NCBI GenBank assembly: GCA_037179515.1 | Contig: JAXCGZ010005688.1 | Location: 158,275 to 222,274 of the forward strand | DNA from: Halocaridina rubra | Lineage: Eukaryota; Arthropoda; Malacostraca; Decapoda; Atyidae | DNA length: 64,000 nucleotides | Direction: 5' to 3' | Shown: in pieces, positions 25,490 through 36,938 of the stretch | How the letters are laid out: each line of letters opens with the position of its first letter | Position numbering within the stretch: position 1 is the stretch's first letter | Translations under genes and position numbers: made by a program | Notes under the pieces: model-generated | The model's database searches: none | Seen by the model: only the letters and a program-made list of their open reading frames with translations | What the model was told of the DNA's origin: nothing

Positions 25490-25745
25490 TTACCAAATTG
25501 TGCTTAAGGGAAAGAGCCTAAAGCTCGTAACTTCACGTCTCTTGATTGGCTGCATTTTGTACTTAATGATACTTATCATACCTGTCCTTAAAACTATGGA
25601 TTGAGTTAGCATTAACTACCTCCTCGCTTAGCGAATTCCAATTATCAACTACACTTACACTAAAAAAGTACTTCCTTACATCCTGCAAGAAATTTTTCTT
25701 ACGAAGCTTCAAACTAGGACCGCTAGTTCTAGTGCCAACCATATA
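25490..25745 (-). mobile_element. LINE-2w 3' fragment, opposite orientation
   Basis: Reverse complement of the last ~250 bp of LINE-2w. Its 3' tail meets the (TA)n tail of the preceding copy, so the two are tail to tail. Confidence 0.8.
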
Positions 25746-25930
25746 AAAAAAAAACCACTGTGTGTGTGTGTGTGTCTAACAGCATCTAGTTCTGAGCAAC
25801 ATAGCATTACATAAGCAGATATACATAAATATATGCAGTGGGTTACTACAATGACTGTGCAAAACTCATACACTGCCCACAGATATAACACTACATTAAC
25901 ATCATATAAAATGAATGATGAAATTCCACT

Positions 25931-26325
25931 CCCGTCACGGACTGAGGTTGGTAAGGGCATACACTCAGGGTAACGATTACGCAGGCTCTAGAACTAGAGG
26001 TCATAGTTTGAAGCTTCGTAAGTAAACTTCTTTGCAGGATGTAAGGAAATACTTTTTCAGTGTAAGAGTAGTTGATAATTGGAATTGGCTAAGCGAGGAG
26101 GTAGTTAATGCTATCTCAATCCATAGTTTTAAGGACAGGTATGATAAGTATCACTAAGTATAAAATGGAACCGATGGGGAGACGGGAAGATACGAGCTTT
26201 GGGCTCTTTCCCGTAAACACAATTAGGTAATCACAATTAGGTAATCACATGCCAAAACAAGTCCTTCGCAAGAGGGCATCTGTCCTAGCCCTTTGTAGAA
26301 AAGGGAGTTCGAGACGTAAACCGAA
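25931..26325 (+). mobile_element. SINE-A copy 7, head-truncated, split by LINE-2w
   Basis: SINE sequence at 25931-25980 resumes at 26250-26325. The flanks GAAATTCCACTC are repeated (about 25920 and 26330), so the SINE has its own target duplication and the LINE came later. Confidence 0.85.
25981..26249 (+). mobile_element. LINE-2w 3' fragment nested in a SINE-A
   Basis: Begins GGCTCTAGAACTAGAGGTCA and runs through the stop and 3' end, including the doubled AATTAGGTAATCAC. SINE-A sequence continues on both sides. Confidence 0.85.
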
Positions 26326-26329
26326 TCAT

Positions 26330-27090
26330 GGTGAAATTCCACTCCATATTAAGTAGTGAACTTACTTCAAATCTGTTGCCTAAAAGTAAACACGCTTTTT
26401 CTTCTTCTCTTCTAGTTCTATAGGAGTGGTATATGTTCTTCAGTATACCTAAATATCACGTGAAACAGTTCCCAGATCACAACACATTCCACCTTTCTCG
26501 TGTAAGGAGGGAACTAGTGATATTGCCACTCAGTACATAAGATTTGCACATGCGCACAAACACACTCACATAAATAAACGCACAAACACACTCACTTCCC
26601 TCACACATGTGAAACACTGTAGCAAAGTGGACTCTCATAGTGTAGGGGTGAGTTGCCATCACCATTTAATTGTTGTTTATTTTGAGATTGTTTGAATTAG
26701 AATAATAATTTTTTAGTTTCGTATTTGTCTTGGATGTCACCTGCCTTTCATTTATATTTTACTGGTGATGATCTATAGTTGTTAACCATCCTAAATTAAC
26801 AATAAAAAAGTGAGAGATTGTAATAACGACACCTATGGTACTCACATGGCGCTAGGTTGGACGGGATCCCGGATTGAAGTAAAAACACGAGAGGCGGGCG
26901 TGACTTGGAGTCCTCTGGAGGGAGGGGGGTCTACCCTATCCATAGTTCCATGTGGTTCGGTCGAAGAGAAGCTGTACATGCTATCTTGAGTTGTCGAACT
27001 CGGGACTTTTTAAGTGGGATCCAAGCATTATACAAACTAGTATATCAAAAAGTGGTTTGTTAATAATACAAGAGAAAATATTACAAATTA
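26330..27090. other. Unannotated spacer
   Basis: No gene or known repeat seen. Confidence 0.3.
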
Positions 27091-27100
27091 TTTATTATAA

Positions 27101-27179
<79 letters not shown>

Positions 27180-27182
27180 AGG
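27091..27182. repeat. (GA)n microsatellite
   Basis: GA with two single-base breaks. Confidence 0.95.
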
Positions 27183-27404
27183 AAAACCCCACACACCCCT
27201 AAAGTAAGTAAGAAAGAGAGAAAAAAACCAGGGTACGAAGTAGGTCTTGTTCTATATTTAGTTCTAGGTTTTCAAGGTCACATGTGGTTATAAACGGTCT
27301 GGGGTTCGATTCAAGAACGTTTAAAATTGTTTATTTGCAAGGTAATTCTTAACCTGAAACTCTTGATTTCCTAAGAAAGTTTAATTCTAAATCTTTAGAA
27401 CATT

Positions 27405-27598
27405 GTTCCGGTTTTACGTCATGGACTCCCTTTTCTACCAAGGGCTAAGACGGTTGCCTTCTTGCGAAAGACTTGTTTTGGCAGATGTAATCGTTATCCT
27501 GAGTGCATGCCCTTGCTAACCTCAGACCGTGACGGGGCGTGAACCCTCGACCTGACGCCTCAGAATCGCGGACGCTACCGCTTGAGCCACGTGACTAC
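27405..27598 (-). mobile_element. SINE-A copy 8, full length
   Basis: Complete, with likely target duplication TAGAACATT on both sides. Confidence 0.9.
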
Positions 27599-27671
27599 TC
27601 TAAAACTATAGAACATTATTGTTAATAATTCATACAATTATTCATACTAATTGCTGCTGTGATCAACATAC

Positions 27672-27885
27672 TGATATTGGCTCAAGAGATATAAACATTC
27701 GTGGACCTCATTTATATAATCAGCTTCCCAGAGAACTAAAAAATGCTGGTTCAGTGTATACTTTTAAATATAATCTTAAGAAGTTACTCTTAAAGGAAGA
27801 TTTTACTTGTAAATTTTAATTGTACACCCATATTTGAATACCCAATGTATGTTGGAAATAAAGCATTATTATTATTATTATATTA
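27672..27885 (+). mobile_element. LINE-1w 3' fragment
   Basis: Encodes IGSRDINIRGPHLYNQLPRE through LLLKEDFTCKF and the same 3' UTR, ending AATAAAGCATTATTATTATT. Nearly identical to the 3' end of the copy at 12387-14960. Confidence 0.85.
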
Positions 27886-27960
27886 TATATATTTACTGAT
27901 CTTGAGAATTTCGCTGAATGAAGTGTCTTTTCACTGTGTGGCTGGAAAAAATAGAGGATC

Positions 27961-28109
27961 GTCAGGTCTAGGGTTCGCGCCCCGTCACGGTCTGAGGTTA
28001 GCAAGGGCATGCACTCAGGGTAACGATTACATCTGCCAAAACAAGTCCTTCTCAAGAAGGCAAATGTCTTAGCCCTTGGTAGAGGGAGTCCGTGACGTAA
28101 AACCGGAAC
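27961..28109 (+). mobile_element. SINE-A copy 9, head-truncated
   Basis: Starts at GTCAGGTCTAGGGTTCGCGC and reaches CCGGAAC. Confidence 0.88.
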
Positions 28110-28520
28110 TTAATTTTCGTGCTTTTCCCTCCAATTCCCTTATATCCTTAATCCCCTCTCATTTTCCCCCCTCCTATCCTATCCCATCCTACTTAGCTAC
28201 CTACTGGAAAAAGGTTAACGCTTAATGTGGTAACAATGCTTTTAAGGTTATATTAGAGATTAAAGATAATTCTGTGTGTGTTCGAGCATTGTCCTTGACG
28301 TCTGCTCTCGGGAGTGTATTTATGTTCCCCGGTGACTAGCTATGGTGATTCCCAACCGGGGGTCCGCGGAACCCTAGGGTTCCACTGACCAACACTAGGG
28401 GTTCCGCGAAAAACCGTGCGTGTCTGTACAAAGTTCGGTCAAGAATTTCACAGATACGCATAGAGAAACGAAGCCCAAGTGTCACACTACAGATTAGTGT
28501 CATGACAACATTATTGAGTT

Positions 28521-28646
28521 AGGACTGAGGTAGTGAGGGCATACACTCAGGGTAACGATTACATCTGCCAAAAACAAGTCCTTTGTAAAGAAGACAACCG
28601 TCCTAGCCCTTAGTAGAAAAGGGAGTACGTGACGTAGAACCGAATC
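28521..28646 (+). mobile_element. SINE-A copy 10, decayed body
   Basis: Diverged copy inside the hAT-like element at 28344-28915. Confidence 0.8.
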
Positions 28647-28706
28647 CAATCCATAGTGTGAAATCTCATGAGATGTAATTGTTGAGTTCATATGAATTAT
28701 ATTGCT

Positions 28707-28856
<150 letters not shown>

Positions 28857-29149
28857 TCCTTGGAATATGAAAAATTATTACAAGGGTTCTTCCAAGGTGT
28901 AAAGGTTGGGAGTCACTGCTATGCAGTCAACTTCACATCTCATGATGTATTGTACAAAAAATAATATAAATTCTTCAACGTATTGCTGGCAACGGGTCAA
29001 AATTGAGCTTGGAATTACCTAATTATCCACGCGAGAAAAGAATCATATTTTCGTATATCTCAGTTTCCAATATGAGTGTGACACCGAGACAGGCAACAAA
29101 ATTGCCCTTATCAGGCCCAGGCTCCAAGAAAACATGAAGTCTATGAAAA

Positions 29150-29530
29150 AGTAGAAGGATGTGAACAAGGTAGAAATAAGGAAACGATACACAGCAGGAA
29201 ATAGGCCGAAAGAATAGTCGAAGTATTGAGGACCTAGATATGTGCAGGATTAGGTCCTGAGATGACGATAGATCCATTTTTTGAAGGAAGAGAGATTATA
29301 AGAATTAGGAAAGACAGAAAGAGGAAGAGGGTTCCAGAGTATGGGGGTGGATTGGGAAAAGCTGTCAGTGCACTGGCCAATTTGCGAGCTACAAATCTCC
29401 ACACAGTACCTGTGAGACGATGCCGCTTGACGAGTGTTACGTGGCTCGGCAGTGGGGGAGGAATGCAACTCATCAACTCATCAGAGCAGCGATGGAAGTA
29501 GTAGCAATAGAAGAGAGAAAGGAATGATAC
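29150..29530 (-). mobile_element. LINE-3w 3' fragment
   Basis: Matches the 3' region at 20400-20700 (RT C-terminus WNPLPLSVFPNSYNLSSFKK on the minus strand). A (TA)n array follows at 29560. Confidence 0.7.
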
Positions 29531-29557
29531 CTTATGGTTAAAAGAAATATAATCCAG

Positions 29558-29559
<2 letters not shown>

Positions 29560-29648
<89 letters not shown>
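29560..29648. repeat. (TA)n microsatellite
   Basis: Adjoins the LINE-3w fragment. Confidence 0.95.
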
Positions 29649-29652
<4 letters not shown>

Positions 29653-29892
29653 ACTCTAACAATATAAAATCTACCAAGTCTTCTTCTTCTTCTTCTTTTC
29701 TTTTTTAAGATGATAATGACTCAATCTTCAACCTCAAGAAAGTTTTTTAATATAAACTTATCGTTCCTGATGCCACGTTGTCTCTAGCAAAATTAATAAT
29801 ATATAAATGAAATAAAAAGCTCCAGGTGAACAGACATATTGCTTGTCAGTAGTTTCTTCACAACATGGCAATTTCTGTTAAGCAGAGAAATT

Positions 29893-30026
29893 GTTAGCAA
29901 GGGCATGCACTCAGGGTAACGATTACATCTGCCAAAACAAGTCTTTCACAAGTATGCAATCGTCCTAGCCCTTGGTAGAAAAGGGAGTCCGTGACGTAAA
30001 ACCGGAACAAACAAACAAACAAACAA
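29893..30026 (+). mobile_element. SINE-A copy 11, head-truncated
   Basis: GTTAGCAAGGGCATGCACTC to CCGGAAC, then an (ACAA)n tail. Confidence 0.85.
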
Positions 30027-30180
30027 GAAAAATTAGTCTGTAGCTGAGAGGTCTGACTCTCCTCCACCCTTTTGAAGATGAGTGCAATATTCACTTCATT
30101 CCAGCATCTTGGAATCTTCCCAAATTCTAGCAACCTATCAAAGATAGTGCAAAGTGCTACAAATAATGGTATTACGCATT

Positions 30181-30305
30181 GGTTTTACGCCATGGACTCC
30201 CTTTTCTACCAAGGGATAGGACAGTTGCCTTCTTGCGAAGGACTTGATTTGGCAGACGTAATCACTACCTTGAGTGCATGCCTTTGATAACCTCAAACCG
30301 TGACA
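30181..30305 (-). mobile_element. SINE-A copy 12, body only
   Basis: GGTTTTACGCCATGGACTCC to CTCAAACCGTGACA. Confidence 0.82.
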
Positions 30306-30542
30306 CATTATTAGAGTAAATTTTGGTTTGTTAGAAATATGATAGCTAATAAATGTATAGGTAAATACAGTTGAATAAGCTTTATGCCAATCACACGAAA
30401 GAGTGCCTCCACATCGGTGCCAACCTTGACCTTATCTCATTTAGGTGCCGTCTGAGGCATATGCAGGATTTATTTTATGACACTCATAAAAAAACTTCAA
30501 TTTCTTATACATAATGAAACGGTCATATGTTATTTAAAAATA

Positions 30543-30737
30543 GTTCCGGTTTTACGTCACGGACTCCCTTTTCAAGCAAGGGCTAGAACGGTTGCCTTCT
30601 TGTGAAGGACTTGTTTTGGCAGATGTAATCGTTACCCTGAGTGCATGCCCTTGCTAACCTCAGACCGTGACGGGGCGCGAACCCTCGACCTGACGCCTCA
30701 GAGTCGCGGACGCTACCGCTTGAGCCACGGTGACTAC
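30543..30737 (-). mobile_element. SINE-A copy 13, full length
   Basis: Complete; flanks ATGTTATTTA at both ends form the target duplication. Confidence 0.9.
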
Positions 30738-30795
30738 AATGTTATTTAGCAATATGCAGATAAAAATAAAAAACACAGATGGGCATCTGCTATTA

Positions 30796-31023
30796 CCACG
30801 GGCTTGCATCTTACAGAGGTAGCCCTGTGGTGGGGGCAGTAGGGGAGTTGGCATTCATGAAGCGACGCAGGTTGTGGTAGAGCCGGGAGGATGGGCTGTG
30901 GCACTCCAGCAGTGCCATCTGAACGGTCGCTAGCTCCCTCGTCATTGCCCGTAAAGTAATCCCCTTATTGTTTCTTTTTTGATGTCGGCTACCCCCCAAT
31001 TGGGTGAAACAGCCAAGGTAGAT

Positions 31024-31026
<3 letters not shown>
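30796..31026 (-). repeat. Dispersed repeat R-D, copy 2
   Basis: Reverse of R-D copy 1. Here the end that carries (TA)n in copy 1 carries a (GAA)n array instead. Confidence 0.75.
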
Positions 31027-31915
<889 letters not shown>

Positions 31916-32149
31916 ATGAATAGTTTATAATCACATATTTTGAAACACCCTTTCAATACGAGTAATAATATGGAATGCACTGAGACAAGAATAGGAGTAA
32001 TGGACTTGCAAAAACAATTACTATAGTTGGTCCCATATTGTCGTTTTCTATTCCTTGTTCATAGAAAATGTATATTATGGGAGACTATAATATTCTCAAT
32101 TACATAGCTCGCGTATTACCATATACTTAAATTTACCTAGAGAAAGTAG

Positions 32150-32153
32150 ATAA

Positions 32154-32200
<47 letters not shown>

Positions 32201-32202
32201 GT
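32150..32202. repeat. (AAAT)n microsatellite
   Basis: About 13 tetranucleotide units. Confidence 0.93.
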
Positions 32203-32329
32203 AAATATATAAAGTAATAAAGAAAGAAAGAAAAAAATGAATAATGTAATTATGGTAAGTGAGTAATTTTTGAATGCAAATGAAGTCAGCTCCAAAATGT
32301 TGTCAGTACAGATTTATAATGGAGGCAGA

Positions 32330-32700
32330 TAATACCAGTATCTGTAACAGAAGTAACAGTAATAAGTAGCAACACCAACAGCAGGAGCAGCAATGACAAA
32401 ATAGTAGCAGCAGTAATAATAACAGCACCATCAACAACAGCAATTTCAGAATTATCAGCAGTAATAGTAGTAAACAGCTACAACATCAATAGAGGCAAAA
32501 TTAACAAAAGAAGCAGAAATATCAGCTACAGCAATAGAAACCGCAACATGAGCAGCAATAATAATAGCAGCAATAGTAATAGCAATGGTGATTAGTATCT
32601 GAAAATCAGCAACGATATGGAAGCAACAGTAGTAGTAATATCGATAACATCAATATTAGCAAAATAATCATTAGTAGCAGCTGCTGCTAAAAGTAACAAA
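32330..32700. repeat. Degenerate AGC/AGT/AAT trinucleotide tract
   Basis: Purine-rich mix of AGCAGC, AGTAAT and ACAGC units without a fixed order; an old, scrambled microsatellite. Confidence 0.7.
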
Positions 32701-33017
32701 CCATTTCCATCTTTCTTTTTTTATTTTAGTATCAGGAGATCGGAGATAACAAACACTGAGAATAGTCATGACTGGTCAAATTACGTGTGGTTACCTGTAG
32801 CTTCTGGCAATCTGAAGAATCTCCTGACCTTGTCTTCTAGGCATTAAGAAAATACGTTAATGACGCCAGGCCCTCAGGTTAGAATTTTGTAATGAATATG
32901 AAAAGTTAAACAAAAATCTTTTTTTTAGAGAAGTCACAGCAGATATTAAAATAGATGTAGCTATTGATTAATTATTACAGCTTCTGGACACCAGGTTCGG
33001 AAATCTACAATGGATGG

Positions 33018-33210
33018 ATTCGGCTTTACGTCACGAACTCCCTTTTCTACTAAGGGCTGAGATGGTTGCCTTCTTACGAAGGACTTGTTTTGGCAGATGT
33101 AATCGTTACCCTGAGTGTATGCCCTTATTAACCTCAGTCCGTGACGGGGCGAGATCCCTCGACCTGCCGCCTCAGAGTGGCAGACGCTACCATTTTGCCA
33201 CGAAGACTAC
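33018..33210 (-). mobile_element. SINE-A copy 14, variant subfamily
   Basis: Shares diagnostic changes with copies 18 and 21: ATTCGG instead of TTCCGG, GAACTCCC, TAAGGGCT, CTGCCGCCTCAGAG and CATTTTGCCACG in the head. Confidence 0.88.
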
Positions 33211-33299
33211 CACAATGATGGATTAGTTTTGTGAGAGAGAATAGTGTAGTAACATTGTAGCTAAAAAAACTTGATAAAATTCCATTATTCTGAACCAGC

Positions 33300-33460
33300 T
33301 GTGGTCCAGGACCTCACTAGTGAAATGGTTAGAAGACTACCCGAGTAGGGACAGACCTTCCATCAAGCCCACCGCAGGGTCTTAGGAGGGGTATCTAGCC
33401 TTAATTCCCTGGCTTCAACCCGACTGTGTCCACCCCCATAATGGGGATAAATAGACACAT
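33300..33460 (+). mobile_element. SINE-C copy
   Basis: CTGTGGTCCAGGACCTCACT to GTGTCCACCCCCATAATGGG; sense orientation. Confidence 0.6.
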
Positions 33461-34050
33461 AAAAATAAAAAAATAGAAATAACCTCAAGAAATTTGTTAA
33501 AAACAAGTTAAGATCTCAAAGTTTATCAACATGGCCAAGTGCATCCTATATAAAATATTTTGTTTTAAACAGATAATTAGAATACAGACAAAATGATAAA
33601 TAATCAAATTAAAAAAAATGACAGAACACCATTTTCAACAACTATCCTTGAAAACTATTTTTCAATCTAACACTCTCCTGAAAACCAGGAATCTGAGGTC
33701 CTTCGAAGAGAATAGACACAGCCTTGAATACACGGTGACAAAGCAATGCCACTATATATAAAAGCTTCTTAGGATCACCAAAGTCCATTGCATATCATCT
33801 ATGGATTACGAAAAGGTGAGAAGCTGGAATTCTGTTATCTAAGAAATTTTAAGTAACTTCGAAACTCCTCCAGTTTTTAAAGTACTGCAGAAATCTTCGT
33901 TTAGGATCATCTTAGCTCATGACAATTCATCTATGGAACACTGACAGGTCATATTATATTATCTAAACTTTCTGTGACCTCCAGTCTTTCCTTCAGCTTT
34001 TTTTTCTTTTTATTTAATGAATCCTGAAATCCTCCCAGTTCTTTGCAAAT
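33461..34050. repeat. Diverged local tandem units
   Basis: Phrases such as CATCTATGGATTACGAAAAG with ATTCTGTTATCTAAG and GTAACTTC recur near 33795, 33925 and again at 34470-34530, across the hAT insertion. Confidence 0.5.
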
Positions 34051-34059
34051 CATCTATGG

Positions 34060-34466
34060 CAGGGGTTCTTAACCTTTTTCAGTATATGCACCCCTTTCAA
34101 ATCATCAGTCAGTTCTCGCAACCCCTTGATTTCTGAAATACGAAAAATTTATGTGATGTGTATTAATAACAAAACCACGTTTTATTTTTATCTAATCTTC
34201 ATTCATATAGTTTATTTTTTTCATGACAAAAATCCAGAGTACATAATATTAGTTCATTTCCGGTTTTACGTCACGGGCTCCCTTTTCAACCAAGGGCTAG
34301 GACGGTTGCCTTCTTACGAATGAATTGCTTTGGCAGATGTAATCGTTACCCTGAGTTCAATTGCTAAAAATGAAATTACATTATTTTGCCTGAACTGCTT
34401 TAACTATTTATAGGCATCCTCGCACCCCTTAGGAACCGGCCTCGCACCCCTGGTTAAGAATCACTG
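34060..34466. mobile_element. hAT-like non-autonomous element with 8-bp target duplication
   Basis: Ends CAGGGGTTCTTAACC and GGTTAAGAATCACTG are inverted repeats. ATCTATGG flanks both sides (34052-34059 and 34467-34474), as expected for hAT. SINE-A copy 15 is nested inside. Confidence 0.85.
34258..34357 (-). mobile_element. SINE-A copy 15, truncated
   Basis: TTCCGGTTTTACGTCACGGG to ACCCTGAGTT; nested in the hAT-like element at 34060-34466. Confidence 0.85.
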
Positions 34467-34474
34467 ATCTATGG

Positions 34475-35213
34475 ATTACCGAAAGATGACGAGGTTGGGA
34501 TTATATTATCTAAAAAAAAACATTATGTAACTTCTGGTATCTAATTTGAGTTCTTAAATTAATATTGAAATCTTGCCTGATTAGCTTACAGTTGCTAATC
34601 TTACGTGATCATAAACAAGGATGGTTAATCATTTCTTAATTGATTAATTAATCTGTAATTGTGATATATAGTGAATAATTCAGTGCATAATTGAATAATT
34701 TTGCCTTTCTATAAACGGAAAATAGTGTTAAATGCGTGAATATTTTTTTTTATTCTTCACTAGCGTATGGTCATGAATAGAAAAAGGTGTTGTAGTGTTA
34801 TGAAAGATCTAATTTTGCAAACTTAAATAAATGAATGAATGTATAAATAAAAAAAATGTATAAAAAAAATTCAAAATGAATATATAAATAGATAAATAAA
34901 AAAAATAAAAAAATATATCAATTTATGAATGTATTAGTTACGAGTAGTTAACAAGCTAACAAATAAAAAGTATCGACAATGACATAACAAATACAACACA
35001 AAAAACCTTGTAAATCATCCTCGTAGGATGAATTCAAAGAGAGATGACAGTGAAATTTTGTTTCAACGGCACTTCACTTTGTGAAGGGCACCTGTCATGA
35101 AATTTCCTAAATATAATCATCTCTTGCGAAGGTCATTTGAACAAAGCATCATTAATATACTGAATAAGCGTGTCAAGATGTTCATAATAATGTTTTAAAC
35201 TTAATATATTATG
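34475..35213. other. AT-rich spacer
   Basis: No gene seen; short AAAT-rich tracts only. Confidence 0.3.
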
Positions 35214-35242
35214 TTTGTTTAACCTAAAACACTTGTTCCTTT

Positions 35243-35437
35243 GTTCCGGTTTTACGTCACGGACTCCCTTTTCTACCAAGGGCTAGGTCGGTTGCTTTCT
35301 TGCGAAGGACTTGTTTTGGCAGATGTAATCGTTACCCTGAGTGCATGCCCTTGCTAACCTCAGACCGTGACGGGGTGCGAACCCTCGACCTGACGCCTCA
35401 GAGTCGTGGACGCTACCGCTTGAGCCACGGTGACTAC
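35243..35437 (-). mobile_element. SINE-A copy 16, full length, 20-bp target duplication
   Basis: TTTGTTTAACCTAAAACACT stands at 35214-35233 and 35438-35457, a perfect 20-bp duplication. Head and tail are intact, so this is a young copy. Confidence 0.93.
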
Positions 35438-35499
35438 TTTGTTTAACCTAAAACACTCAAGGAGTTTTTCTGTTTATTGTAATTTATTGATGAATATAC

Positions 35500-35570
35500 A
35501 AGAAGGCAACCGTCCTAGCCCTTGGTTGATAAGGGAGTCCGTGACGTAAAACCGGAACCGGAACCGGAAC
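35500..35570 (+). mobile_element. SINE-A copy 17, 3' end only
   Basis: The 3' 70 bp followed by a CCGGAA repeat (three units) as the tail. Confidence 0.85.
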
Positions 35571-36123
35571 TACTCTGAATGGTGAAAAATAATGAGAATT
35601 CATATAATGAACGACAAAAGAATTTTTTGAGCTCACTCTTAATCCTTTCTAAGCATCTTAAGGTTGGCTAAATTCTCAATAAATGCTCAGAGGGAACCTA
35701 TTTTTGATGCTTCCTTATTTACTGAAATGGAAAAAAAAAATACCCATTGAACTCCTTCTTATGTAGAATTTTCGTGTTAATCTCCAGTTTCACTTGCTGT
35801 CAGAAGTTGGGAAGCGTTCTGAAGATATAATAATGATCTCTGTGGCTCAATCATGATACTGTATAAACACCTCACCATCCATTACTTCAAAACTCAGTAA
35901 GAAGCAATGATGAAATGCAGGCACTTGTTCTGTGTGCACTGTGTGTTACTTAATTTTTAATATATTAGAGGTGAAGTCCAATCTTGTGATATACTGTTTT
36001 TCCACTAATTCTACTCAAGTTATAGTGCTGACTTTAAGAATGGCAGACTTGGCAGTCTTACGAAATCGACGCCACTCCCCTTTCCTCTGTATAAAGGGAC
36101 TCCACTGCCCTTTCTACTCGTCT
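35571..36123. other. Unannotated upstream region of copy B
   Basis: Could hold the promoter and UTR exon of copy B, but I cannot identify either. Confidence 0.3.
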
Positions 36124-36660
36124 TCCCCAAGAGGTCTCTGACTTGAGCGTGATACACCACACGAAGGGGACTTTTTTCCGTATTCCCCAAGAGTCTCTGA
36201 CTTGAGATGTGATACACCATATGAAGGGGACTTTTTCCATATTCCACAAGAGGCTCTGACTTGAGTATGATGCACTATACGAAGGATATTTTTTCCGTAT
36301 TCCCCAAGAGTCATTGACTTGAGTGTGATACACCATACAAAGGGGACTTTTTCCTTATTCCCCAAGAGGCTCTAAATTGAGTGTGATACACCATGCGAAG
36401 GGGACTTTTTCCTTTTTCCCCAAGAGTCATTGACTTGAGTGTGATACACCATACAAAGGGGACTTTTTCCGTATTCTCCAAGAGGCTCTGACTTGAGTGT
36501 GATACACCATACGAAGGGGACTTTTTCCGTATTCCCCAAGAGGCTCTGACTTGAGTGTTATACACCATACGAAGGGGACTTTTTCCATATTCCCACAAGA
36601 GGCTCTGACTTGAGTGTGAAACACCATACGAAGGGGACTTTTTTCCGTATTCCCCAAGCG
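36124..36660 (+). repeat. 59-bp minisatellite, about nine units
   Basis: GAGGCTCTGACTTGAGTGTG, ATACACCATACGAAGGGGAC and TTTTTCCGTATTCCCCAA. Lies about 280 bp before the signal-peptide exon of copy B. Confidence 0.92.
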
Positions 36661-36938
36661 GTTGTGACATAAAGGAACTGTACATTTTGCTTGGAGTTGA
36701 TAAGGGACCTCCTAGGTATAGGATATTACACCTTATTTACTTTACGCTATTGAAGAGTGAATCAGCTCTATTATGCAAGAATTTATTAGCATAGTTCAAG
36801 TATTATAACCTAGAGTATTTATGTATGTAAGTATGTATAAGCATAGTTCAAGTATTAAAATCTAAATTATTTAGTTTCTTATATTGTTTTTTCTTATATT
36901 GTATTCAATAAAAAAATAAGATTTATCTTATTTTGCAG

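Noticed and set aside
36020..36685. Minus-strand frames with repeated GEYGKSPLRMVYHTQVRAS
   Set aside because: They lie wholly inside the 59-bp minisatellite and occur in three frames at once.
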